From Candidatus Nitrosopumilus sp. (GTDB taxonomy: Archaea; Thermoproteota; Nitrososphaeria; Nitrososphaerales; Nitrosopumilaceae): a stretch of DNA of 5,030 nucleotides. How positions within the stretch are numbered: the first letter of the stretch is position 1; each line of letters starts with the position of its first letter. The notes below the pieces were generated by a model. It was not told where the DNA came from and did no database searches. It saw only the letters and a list, made by a program, of their open reading frames with translations. The stretch is from contig JAOUAE010000105.1 in the NCBI GenBank assembly GCA_029861085.1, positions 1 through 5,030 of the forward strand, given 5' to 3'. Made by a program: the position numbers and the translations under genes. Positions 1 to 4,643 of the stretch are shown piece after piece.

Positions 1-364
1 TTTTAATTGTAATTTCTTTTGCTATGTTCTTTGGAATATCTTCAGCATAAACATCAAACTCTGCATGTCGTCCATAATGATCTTTTGAATATCCTCTAAT
101 TCCTAAAATTAAAACTGGTGGAGTTACAAGTACTGTTCCCAAACTAACTAGTTGTTTTCCTGCATTTGGCACTTTGTCACGATCATCGATGCTGACGATT
201 TGTACACAACCTGCTTTAAAACCACAATGTGCTAAAATTTTTGGTTCTGCTGATGCGTCTAATTTTGGCCAAGCTCTGATTCTTGCTTCCATGCTTTTGG
301 CACGTACTCTACGTGAGTATGCAAGACTTCCTCTACGTGGTGAATGTCGTTTTCGAGCTCCCAT
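1..364 (-). CDS. rpl3: Large-subunit ribosomal protein L3 (uL3), N-terminal part, cut by window edge
   Basis: uL3 is an early-assembling large-subunit protein that binds 23S rRNA near the peptidyl-transferase centre. The 121 visible codons begin MGARKRHSPRRGSLAYSRR, the very basic extension typical of archaeal/eukaryotic L3, then RIRAWPKL, GCVQIVSIDD and a VLILGIRGYSKD segment. The frame is open to base 1, so roughly the last two thirds of the usual archaeal protein lie outside the window. The ATG at 362-364 is the only reasonable start: the frame is closed about 20 codons upstream and no other ATG, GTG or TTG lies between. No convincing Shine-Dalgarno sequence precedes it, but a TATA box lies about 60 bp upstream. 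The SPOUT methyltransferase gene just upstream is a known neighbour of L3 in archaea (MTH1/MTH2 in Methanothermobacter). Identification is secure. Confidence 0.95.
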   Translation of the reverse strand, partial: MGARKRHSPRRGSLAYSRRVRAKSMEARIRAWPKLDASAEPKILAHCGFKAGCVQIVSIDDRDKVPNAGKQLVSLGTVLVTPPVLILGIRGYSKDHYGRHAEFDVYAEDIPKNIAKEITIK

Positions 365-411
365 TGTTGAATCGAATCGTCGATTTCCCTTTATTAAACC
401 ATGTGAGATAT

Positions 412-441
412 CGTTAACCTCTTAAAAAATTTAGGTTAACC
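412..441 (-). promoter_or_regulatory. Candidate rpl3 promoter with TATA box flanked by two GTTAAC repeats
   Basis: On the minus strand the motif TTTTTTAAG (about 423-431), preceded by a purine/C-rich ACCTAAA stretch that could serve as a BRE, fits an archaeal TATA box. Its position predicts transcription starting near 400 and a leader of about 35 nt before the rpl3 ATG. The box is bracketed by two GTTAAC palindromes (413-418 and 435-440), each followed or preceded by an extra matching base and spaced 22 bp apart, about two helical turns. The TATA call is by eye. An operator role for the repeats is inference. Confidence 0.5.
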
Positions 442-457
442 ATGTATGTCTAATTTG

Positions 458-568
458 TTACGGTGTAAACAACTCAGATGCAGAATTCCAAATTGTTATT
501 GCACCAATAATAATCCCTATACATCCCATCCCTATAGCTAATAACAAGAAATTCTTTTTTTCAGGCAT
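458..568 (-). CDS. Small one-helix membrane protein of 36 residues, function unknown
   Basis: This short frame encodes MPEKKNFLLLAIGMG followed by CIGIIIGAITIWNSASE and ends LFTP. A charged N-terminus (E3 K4 K5) precedes one hydrophobic segment (about residues 7-27), then a short polar tail, so an N-in single-span membrane protein is likely. It starts four bases after the stop of the SPOUT methyltransferase gene, pointing to co-transcription and perhaps translational coupling. A weak TATA-like ATACTTAAT (about 588-596) could alternatively give it its own leaderless message. It resembles no family I can name. It could in principle be a SecE/Sec-beta-like or respiratory accessory microprotein, but nothing in the sequence proves that. 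The tight spacing and clean amphipathic layout are the main arguments that it is real. Confidence 0.6.
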   Translation of the reverse strand: MPEKKNFLLLAIGMGCIGIIIGAITIWNSASELFTP

Positions 569-572
569 GTTA

Positions 573-1382
573 TCACGTGTTTTGAACATTAAGTATTGCT
601 AATGTTCCAAGTATTGCTTCTTCTAGACGTACAGTTTCAGTAGCTTGATTTGGGAAAAAATTTAGTGACTTTGCATTTTGAACCTTGTTCATTTTTCCTC
701 CGATGATTTCATGAATCCCTTTCTCAGGAGATCCAAACACCACTAGGATTGGTTCATCTGTTTTTGCATACTTGGAAATCTGTTCACTTGTAACCGTTTT
801 TCCTTTCCTTGACGTCATAATGATACTTCCTTTCCATTCTGATAATACTGAATACAAGTTTGCTCTTTCTTTTACTGAATAACCCCAATATGATGGAACT
901 TCGCTTTTGTCTATTTCCTTGACTGATAATTTAGGGTATCCTTCTTTGAATTGAACCGTTATCCTTTTTCCAACTGAAGCATTGCCATAAAATTCTATTA
1001 GATGGTTTATACCAACATCGACAAATTTTTTCCCCTTTACACTTACTACTATTCCTTCTCTGACATCTCCTCTGATGATCTTTTTAGAATTAGCTGGTGT
1101 GATGTGGCTGGGAATTTTTAATGGTTGTAATACTCCTGCAAATTTCAAGTCATTCATTTTTGGAAATAATCTTCTTCTCAAAAATTGAGGTGTTTCTAAA
1201 TATTTTAGAATCATTATCATAAGGGCGCCATCTGATTTGTTGTTTCCTTCTTGGTAGACATAGATTGTATTAATTTTAAAAATTGCACAAGCTCTTGCTA
1301 GAACAGAAATTTTTCTAGTCTTATCAATTTTGAGTGACTCATCTGATAAGGCGGATTCGGGAATCGCAATAGATAATTTCAA
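573..1382 (-). CDS. SPOUT-class RNA methyltransferase, DUF171 / C9orf114-like family
   Basis: The protein (269 aa) belongs to the archaeal/eukaryotic Methyltrn_RNA_3 (DUF171) family of putative SAM-dependent RNA methyltransferases with a trefoil-knot SPOUT fold. The N-terminal half-domain (about 1-90) opens KLSIAIPESALSDE, the usual family start. An inserted OB-like segment (about 100-150; RGDVREGIVVSVKGKKFVDVG) resembles the insertion in Methanothermobacter MTH1. The knot/SAM-binding part carries VVFGSPEKGIHEI (214-226) and NFFPNQATETVRLEEA (241-256). The start is a TTG at 1380-1382, the only possible start before an upstream stop that leaves the family N-terminus complete. The gene begins 30 bp after psmA and lies upstream of rpl3, a conserved archaeal pairing that suggests a ribosome-related target. 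A T-rich TATA-like element sits about 26 bp before the TTG, so a leaderless message separate from psmA is possible. The RNA substrate is unknown. Confidence 0.9.
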   Translation of the reverse strand: MKLSIAIPESALSDESLKIDKTRKISVLARACAIFKINTIYVYQEGNNKSDGALMIMILKYLETPQFLRRRLFPKMNDLKFAGVLQPLKIPSHITPANSKKIIRGDVREGIVVSVKGKKFVDVGINHLIEFYGNASVGKRITVQFKEGYPKLSVKEIDKSEVPSYWGYSVKERANLYSVLSEWKGSIIMTSRKGKTVTSEQISKYAKTDEPILVVFGSPEKGIHEIIGGKMNKVQNAKSLNFFPNQATETVRLEEAILGTLAILNVQNT

Positions 1383-1397
1383 TATGTCTAGTCTCTC

Positions 1398-1415
1398 AGG
1401 TAATTAAAAAAATTA
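1398..1415 (-). promoter_or_regulatory. T-rich element at the psmA stop: candidate terminator or TATA box of the methyltransferase
   Basis: Directly after the psmA TAA the minus strand has seven consecutive T residues (1406-1412) followed by AATTA. This may act as an archaeal oligo-T terminator for psmA. It may also be a TATA element (TTTTTTAAT, centre about 1408), which lies about 26 bp from the TTG start at 1382 and would predict a leaderless message. The two readings cannot be separated from sequence alone. Confidence 0.4.
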
Positions 1416-2150
1416 TTTTTGCTCGTGTGGATATTTCTCTTTAGCGGCATTGGCATAATTTGTAATCTGCACTTCTGAAACTATTTCGTATAATCCCGTA
1501 TCTTTTTTAATATGTGCCATTCTGATGTGATTGGTCCCTTCTTTGTCTTCACTTGAAAGATAAATTCCTGCAGTAGCCAATGTTGCGGCCTCATCTAGTG
1601 AAAGATCACTTTTGTAAGTTTTCTCTAAAAAGTCTGTTACTTGATCAGACCCTGAACCTATTGCAATCGCATCATAAGAGATGTATGTTCCGCTAGGATC
1701 AGTAAGGTACAATTGTGGAGTGCCGTTTACAACTCCTCCAAGAATAAGTGCAACGCCATAAGGTCTTACACCTGCATATTGAGTATATTGTTGACATTGA
1801 TCAGCTAAATGCTTTGCAATCGTTTCAACTTCAACTGGTTCATCATAAATCATTTTGTTACTTTGAGAAAAGAATCTTGCATTGTCTACTTGACTTCTTG
1901 CATCTGGAATGTATCCTGCTGCTGCAACTCCTACGTGATCATCAATTTGGAAAATCTTTTGGGCATTATTGGAAATTTGTAATTTTCTTGGTTTTTCTTC
2001 AACTGCAATGATAATTCCATCTTTACATTTTACACCAACAGCTATTGTTCCTCTTCTTACTGTCTCAATGGCATATTCTACTTGGTATAGTCTGCCATCT
2101 GGTGAAAATACGGTAATTGCTCGGTCGTAACCTTGCTGTGCAGGAAGCAT
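1413..2150 (-). CDS. psmA: Archaeal 20S proteasome, alpha subunit
   Basis: This 245-residue protein has the full length of archaeal alpha subunits, which form the outer seven-membered rings of the 20S proteasome and gate substrate entry in the cytoplasm. The N-terminal gate is present as YDRAITVFSPDGRLYQVEYA: Tyr8, Asp9, Pro17 and Tyr26 match the residues that form the gate cluster in the Thermoplasma subunit. Lys65 (in NNAQKIFQIDD) aligns with Thermoplasma Lys66, the pocket residue that binds the HbYX tails of regulatory ATPases, so gating by PAN or Cdc48-type ATPases is expected. QYTQYAGVRPYGV (121-133) and AIGSGSDQV are further signatures. There is no N-terminal catalytic Thr, which separates it from beta subunits. 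The ATG at 2148-2150 is supported by the family N-terminus and by a TATA box about 29 bp upstream. The methyltransferase gene follows 30 bp downstream. Confidence 0.97.
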   Translation of the reverse strand: MLPAQQGYDRAITVFSPDGRLYQVEYAIETVRRGTIAVGVKCKDGIIIAVEEKPRKLQISNNAQKIFQIDDHVGVAAAGYIPDARSQVDNARFFSQSNKMIYDEPVEVETIAKHLADQCQQYTQYAGVRPYGVALILGGVVNGTPQLYLTDPSGTYISYDAIAIGSGSDQVTDFLEKTYKSDLSLDEAATLATAGIYLSSEDKEGTNHIRMAHIKKDTGLYEIVSEVQITNYANAAKEKYPHEQK

Positions 2151-2173
2151 TTGATTCCAATGCTTAGAATGTA

Positions 2174-2184
2174 CAATTTAAACT
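2174..2184 (-). promoter_or_regulatory. TATA box of psmA (leaderless message predicted)
   Basis: The minus strand reads GTTTAAATTG, with TTTAAA at 2177-2182. Its centre lies about 29 bp upstream of the psmA ATG, which places the transcription start within a few bases of the start codon. No Shine-Dalgarno motif lies in between, consistent with a leaderless or near-leaderless mRNA. Confidence 0.55.
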
Positions 2185-2234
2185 GTGCCCATAATTGAGA
2201 ATGATCACTTCTATGATCGGAGCCTAAGAAACAA

Positions 2235-2243
2235 GCTTAATTT
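2235..2243 (+). promoter_or_regulatory. TATA box of the DUF371 gene
   Basis: GCTTAATTT is centred about 27 bp upstream of the ATG at 2266, the spacing expected for a leaderless archaeal message. It forms a divergent promoter pair with the psmA box about 60 bp away. It also argues against starting the DUF371 protein further upstream, since a start at 2185 would lie before this promoter. Confidence 0.45.
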
Positions 2244-2265
2244 GAAACTAATTTATGTTGAATTC

Positions 2266-2682
2266 ATGAAATTTGAAATTCAATTTTCTGGACATGAAAA
2301 TATCAGATCAAACCATCGAAAAACTATAGAGATTACAAAAGAATCTCGTTTGACACCTCGGGGAGATTGCATTGTGGGAGTTAATGCAACTTCCAGTTGC
2401 GATGATTTGCCTGAAGAAATAAAAGATAAACTCAGGAATTCTGATGCCAAGGTATCCTTTTCAATTCGTGTAGGTGATCATGAATTTGTAATTGAAGGAA
2501 ACGGTCACCCTGATCTAATTCTTACTCATGTTGAAGACATTGTTATTAGAAAAAGTGACTTCATATGCCCTAGAACGTTGGCTGTAAAATGTGACAAAGC
2601 ATCTGATTTGTTGCCTAGGGAGATGATTTCACTATTGCAAGATCCAAAAACAAGAGGCACCTTTACTATTACAACTGATTAA
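2266..2682 (+). CDS. DUF371 family archaeal protein, function unknown
   Basis: The 138-residue product matches the archaeal DUF371 family as I know it: FSGHENIRS (7-15) near the N-terminus, LTPRGDCIVGVNA (29-41), GNGHPDL (78-84), then a C-terminal RTLAVKCDKASDLLPREM stretch (103-120). The alternating beta-rich pattern and lack of signal or membrane segments point to a soluble cytoplasmic protein. No biochemical role is established for the family. Conserved GH and GHPDL histidines and Cys35, Cys101 and Cys109 could be catalytic or metal-binding, but that is speculation. The frame is open back to an ATA/ATG region at 2185, yet the start is placed at the ATG at 2266 because family members begin just before FSGHEN and because the TATA box falls 27 bp upstream of it. 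It is divergent from psmA, with no sign of an operon downstream. Confidence 0.85.
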   Translation: MKFEIQFSGHENIRSNHRKTIEITKESRLTPRGDCIVGVNATSSCDDLPEEIKDKLRNSDAKVSFSIRVGDHEFVIEGNGHPDLILTHVEDIVIRKSDFICPRTLAVKCDKASDLLPREMISLLQDPKTRGTFTITTD

Positions 2683-2690
2683 CACTGTGA

Positions 2691-2702
2691 CAATTTTATA
2701 GT
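2691..2702 (+). promoter_or_regulatory. TATA box of the 39-codon membrane microprotein gene
   Basis: AATTTTATAG (2692-2701) lies just downstream of the DUF371 stop and is centred about 25 bp before the ATG at 2722. That is the spacing seen for other starts in this window and supports a leaderless transcript, hence the reality of the small gene. Confidence 0.5.
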
Positions 2703-2721
2703 CTGCTGCTCACTTTCCGTT

Positions 2722-2841
2722 ATGGGTCGTAAAACCAATATTTTTCTTCTGATTCCGATGTCTGTCTTTGCAGCAATAATTATCGGATTTGGGATGTACA
2801 TGACTTTGTGTAAAAATTCAAACATTCCTTTAGGTTGTTAG
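2722..2841 (+). CDS. Small membrane protein of 39 residues, possibly the front half of a frameshifted two-helix protein
   Basis: The frame encodes MGRKTNIFLLIPMSVFAA then a hydrophobic run IIIGFGMYMTL, ending CKNSNIPLGC. A basic start (R3, K4) followed by about 22 apolar residues (7-29) predicts one membrane span with the N-terminus inside. A good TATA box at the leaderless distance supports expression. After the helix the reading frame runs only ten more residues to a TAG. The -1 frame continues from the A5 run at 2812-2816 to a TAA at 2904-2906 and encodes a second strongly hydrophobic stretch, RLLGLIGSFLIFSILVNSS. The native protein may therefore have two helices and about 60 residues, with this copy broken by loss of one A or by a sequencing error. 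Otherwise the 39-residue form is complete. No family recognised. Confidence 0.5.
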   Translation: MGRKTNIFLLIPMSVFAAIIIGFGMYMTLCKNSNIPLGC

Positions 2842-2901
2842 GATTAATTGGATCGTTTCTAATATTTTCTATTTTAGTTAATTCTAGCTTAGCAAGTTTC
2901 T

Positions 2902-2910
2902 CTTAAAGTA
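2902..2910 (+). promoter_or_regulatory. TATA box of the 113-residue orphan gene
   Basis: CTTAAAGTA sits about 24-27 bp before the GTG at 2929, the same geometry as the other leaderless promoters here. It overlaps the stop codon (2904-2906) of the possible second half of the preceding small membrane protein. Confidence 0.4.
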
Positions 2911-2928
2911 TAGTCTTCTAAAATTTTT

Positions 2929-3270
2929 GTGCAAAAACCAATTATTGAATTGCCGATTTCTAAAAAGCCCACAGATGATGAACTAAAGAAACTAAAATAT
3001 TATTTTAAAGAAATGCCTATTGATGAAATCCTTTCTGGATTAAAATTTGCAATGAACCGGTGGTCTGCAAAGGATGCTGGAACCCTAAAGGTGGGCAGAA
3101 AAAGCATAATTCAAAAAGAGGTGCATTCCGTAACCATGGAACAAGCTCAGTGGAGATTAAAGAATTGGAAGATGATGATTGCAAATTATCGAAGACGTGG
3201 ATACAGCTATCCTACAATTTCTAGAATAAAGAAAATTTTGGTTGAAAAAAGTAAAAAAAAATCAAAATGA
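2929..3270 (+). CDS. Hypothetical small basic protein, 113 residues
   Basis: I do not recognise this protein. It starts with GTG (2929-2931), which fits a TATA box about 25 bp upstream, and begins VQKPIIELPISKKPTDDELKK (initiator read as Met). Residues 15-45 look helical and amphipathic (DDELKKLKYYFKEMPIDEIL, then SGLKFAMNRW). The C-terminal half is strongly basic and aromatic (WRLKNWKMMIANYRRRGYSY, 75-94) and ends in a lysine-rich tail EKSKKKSK. There is no signal peptide or membrane span. The charge and the YRRRGYSYPTISRIKK stretch suggest nucleic-acid contact, but this is inference only. Codon use and the oligo-T run 16 bases after the stop support a real gene. It is probably monocistronic, with the membrane microprotein upstream and a gene-poor stretch downstream. 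Confidence 0.75.
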   Translation: MQKPIIELPISKKPTDDELKKLKYYFKEMPIDEILSGLKFAMNRWSAKDAGTLKVGRKSIIQKEVHSVTMEQAQWRLKNWKMMIANYRRRGYSYPTISRIKKILVEKSKKKSK

Positions 3271-3286
3271 CCAAATAAGCAGTCGA

Positions 3287-3293
3287 TTTTTTT
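3287..3293 (+). terminator. Oligo-T terminator of the 113-residue gene
   Basis: A run of seven T residues follows the TGA at 3268-3270 by 16 bases, without a strong hairpin. This is the usual form of archaeal intrinsic termination. Confidence 0.45.
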
Positions 3294-3428
3294 CATTGCT
3301 CATTTCTTGATGTGAAACAATGCCACAAAATATGTGTAATTATGTTATGAATTGTAATTGAATTGATCATAAATTCTAAATTGTCTTATATGTTGGTTGA
3401 AAATTATCGCATATTCTTGCTGATAGTT

Positions 3429-3491
3429 ATGCAGAATATCATTATGGTGGGTAAAATGACAGCATCCTGTCAAAGATTATGTAAAAATTAA
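3429..3491 (+). pseudogene. Possible N-terminal remnant of a small CxxxC zinc-ribbon-type protein
   Basis: The 20-codon frame encodes MQNIIMVGKMTASCQRLCKN and stops. The segment SCQRLCK resembles, from memory, the start of small cysteine-rich thaumarchaeal proteins that continue with a Tyr-Lys and then further Cys pairs. Here a TAA falls exactly where the Tyr would be. The same frame continues for a few residues (KIEYHKSCKNVC) without the expected GQKRC-type motif. A TATA-like element about 40 bp upstream could drive it. It may be a decayed gene, a genuine micro-ORF or chance. Confidence 0.2.
3457..3472. repeat. Perfect short inverted repeat TGACAG-CATC-CTGTCA
   Basis: Six-base arms with a four-base loop are fully complementary. 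No T run follows directly, so it is not a classical terminator. It could be an operator or a hairpin in a small transcript. It differs from the TTCA-N5-TGAA dyads further right. Confidence 0.4.
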
Positions 3492-3563
3492 AAAATAGAA
3501 TATCATAAAAGTTGCAAAAATGTGTGTTTTTTATTTAATTTTTTCACAGTTGATGCATTGACT

Positions 3564-3788
3564 CTATTTTACATTCTGATATCTTAGAATGTTTTTCATC
3601 AGTGGTAGGTACAGTTCGTTGGATTTGTACTTTGACTTGGTATGTGACAGCAATCTTTCACAATATTTTCTTTCTTCGGATGTTAGTTGTGACGAATGTC
3701 CATATTTTTTCTTTGTTGCCAAATCATAAAGAAATGAATAGTATTCCTCCATGATGAGTTTTTCTTTCATTTCTAGGTGCGTGTTCAT
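3564..3788 (-). CDS. Hypothetical protein, 74 residues, divergent from the Lrp-type regulator
   Basis: I do not recognise this protein. It begins MNTHLEMKEKLIMEEYYSFL, is highly charged and largely helical (LTSEERKYCERLLSHTKSKY, 35-54), and ends LPLMKNILRYQNVK. There is no signal peptide, membrane span or metal-binding motif, and only one Cys (43). The ATG at 3786-3788 is chosen because a TATA-like TAAATAATT (about 3815-3823), preceded by TATCC, lies about 30 bp upstream and would give a nearly leaderless message. Met7 and Met13 are alternative starts. Its promoter faces away from the regulator gene, and the nearest TTCA-N5-TGAA dyad (3854-3866) is about 31 bp beyond its TATA box, so it may share control by that regulator. 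A soluble small helical protein is the safest description. Confidence 0.65.
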   Translation of the reverse strand: MNTHLEMKEKLIMEEYYSFLYDLATKKKYGHSSQLTSEERKYCERLLSHTKSKYKSNELYLPLMKNILRYQNVK

Positions 3789-3814
3789 TTGATTTCAAAA
3801 ATATTATTCATTGG

Positions 3815-3827
3815 AATTATTTAGGAT
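3815..3827 (-). promoter_or_regulatory. TATA/BRE-like promoter of the 74-residue gene
   Basis: The minus strand reads TATCCTAAATAATT, a fair TATA box with an upstream element. It predicts transcription starting about 5 nt before the ATG at 3788. Called by eye. Confidence 0.4.
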
Positions 3828-3852
3828 ACATTATACTTTCAGAGATACATTT

Positions 3853-3898
3853 GTTCAAATTATGAATTTTTTTAACAAGTTTAGTTCACTTTTTGAAC
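3853..3898. promoter_or_regulatory. Regulator promoter: TATA box bracketed by two TTCA-N5-TGAA dyads
   Basis: Two perfect copies of TTCA-N5-TGAA lie at 3854-3866 (spacer AATTA) and 3885-3897 (spacer CTTTT), 31 bp apart, close to three helical turns. The second extends to GTTCA/TGAAC and overlaps the palindrome GAACGTTC (3895-3902). Between them, TTTTTTAAC (3868-3876) is the best TATA box for the regulator gene, predicting a start near 3898. The first dyad abuts the TATA box and the second ends at the predicted start, a layout expected for repression. The dyads and spacing are seen. Binding by the regulator is inferred. Confidence 0.55.
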
Positions 3899-3933
3899 GT
3901 TCCTGAATATCTTTGAATTCTTTGAAACTAATC

Positions 3934-3948
3934 GTTCAAATCATGACA
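3934..3948. promoter_or_regulatory. Imperfect third dyad over the regulator start codon
   Basis: GTTCAAATCATGACA matches the dyad at 3853-3867 closely (TTCA-N5-TGAC in place of TGAA) and includes the ATG at 3943. If bound, it could add cooperativity to the two upstream sites. It could also be coincidental coding sequence. Confidence 0.3.
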
Positions 3949-4548
3949 ATGACTCAACCTGCAACCCTGAAAAATCAGAAAGAAATTGTAATTGATAATA
4001 TTGACAGGCAGATACTCAACTTGCTTATTGCAAATGCAAGGGATTCAACAAGAACTATTGTAAAAAAACTTGCAGGTATGGGAACAAACATGTCTGAGCG
4101 AGGAATAGGAAAGAGAATAGCAAGACTGGAAAAACTAAACATAATTCATGGCTATACCACAATGGTTGACCTAAACCAAGTGAATATGCCCATTTTACGT
4201 CTTGTTACTGTAAAGTTCACATCTCCCAAAGACTTTGTGACAAGGGTAGAATCAATGAAAGAATACCTTACAGATGCTCCGTATTGTGACTTTTCAGCCA
4301 GAACCAACGGCAATATTGATTGGATAGAACTAAAATTTTTCAATAATCACCAACAAGCACAGCAAGAAGAGGATCTTTATCGAGCTTGGTTTGGGGATAT
4401 CATAGAGGATTACAGGTCATATGACTTGGATATACATAAGATGGGGTGGCAGTTATTTGATGAAAATGACTTTGATAGATTTATCCAAAATACCTGTAAA
4501 AAGGAAGACGCAGAGACATACCCTAATGTTAAGAAAATAAAGCAATAG
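3943..4548 (+). CDS. Lrp/AsnC-family transcriptional regulator
   Basis: The 201-residue protein has an N-terminal AsnC-type winged helix-turn-helix (about 17-72): IDNIDRQILNLLIANARDS, then TIVKKLAGMG, SERGIGKRIARLEKLNIIHGY, followed by an inter-domain strand (TTMVDLNQVNM). The rest (about 84-165; ILRLVTVKFTSPKDF, DFSARTNGNIDWIELKF) has the alternating pattern of a RAM/Lrp effector and oligomerisation domain but is divergent, and a tail of about 35 residues (DENDFDRF to KKIKQ) makes it longer than typical Lrp proteins of about 150 residues. Such proteins act as dimers or octamers that bind short dyads. The ATG at 3943 is preferred; a TTG at 3913 would add ten residues outside the domain, and Met3 is a further option. 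Two perfect TTCA-N5-TGAA dyads in its promoter suggest autoregulation, and three more precede the next gene. The effector ligand is unknown. Confidence 0.88.
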   Translation: MTMTQPATLKNQKEIVIDNIDRQILNLLIANARDSTRTIVKKLAGMGTNMSERGIGKRIARLEKLNIIHGYTTMVDLNQVNMPILRLVTVKFTSPKDFVTRVESMKEYLTDAPYCDFSARTNGNIDWIELKFFNNHQQAQQEEDLYRAWFGDIIEDYRSYDLDIHKMGWQLFDENDFDRFIQNTCKKEDAETYPNVKKIKQ

Positions 4549-4616
4549 AAAAATAATCTAAAATTTTCAAGAAGGAAACTGAAAAAATTGTTGCATTTGT
4601 TTTGAAGTCTATGTGA

Positions 4617-4623
4617 TTTTTTT
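4617..4623 (+). terminator. Oligo-T run after the regulator gene
   Basis: Seven T residues lie about 70 bases after the TAG at 4546-4548 with no clear hairpin. It may end the regulator transcript before the downstream operator cluster. Confidence 0.3.
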
Positions 4624-4643
4624 GGGATCTGCATCATCTGTAA

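Larger units (their letters stand above)
3271..3563. other. Gene-poor stretch of about 290 bp
   Basis: I see no full-length gene here on either strand. It holds the oligo-T terminator at 3287-3293, a possible TATA element CTTATATG (3385-3392), a 20-codon ORF (3429-3491) with a perfect TGACAG/CTGTCA hairpin inside it, a 10-bp direct repeat AGAATATCAT (3433-3442 and 3497-3506), and A-rich runs (3483-3495) that read as oligo-T on the minus strand and could end the 74-residue gene. A short RNA starting near 3414 is possible but unproven. Confidence 0.4.

Noticed and set aside
174..425. Plus-strand open frame of 83 codons
   Set aside because: It lies antisense to the unmistakable N-terminus of ribosomal protein L3 and its promoter, and its translation has no coherent protein pattern.
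1748..2011. Plus-strand open frame of 87 codons
   Set aside because: It is fully antisense to the conserved core of psmA. The Leu/His/Gln-rich translation is typical of a shadow frame.
2185..2265. 27-residue N-terminal extension of the DUF371 protein
   Set aside because: The extension lies over the divergent promoter region, is not part of the family, and would start upstream of the best TATA box. The start at 2266 explains the data better.
3349..3368. Tandem GAATTG copies 11 bp apart
   Set aside because: Six-base AT-rich repeats are expected by chance in such an AT-rich intergenic region.
3433..3506. 10-bp direct repeat AGAATATCAT at 3433 and 3497
   Set aside because: It is short, AT-rich and not linked to insertion-element ends or an integrase, so it is not convincing as an attachment site or target duplication.
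3913..3942. TTG start adding ten residues to the Lrp-type regulator
   Set aside because: The extra residues are outside the winged-helix domain and an ATG is available at 3943. It cannot be fully excluded, because the predicted transcript start near 3898 would allow either.
4152..4343. Minus-strand open frame of 63 codons
   Set aside because: It is antisense to the middle of the Lrp/AsnC-family gene and has no promoter or family pattern.
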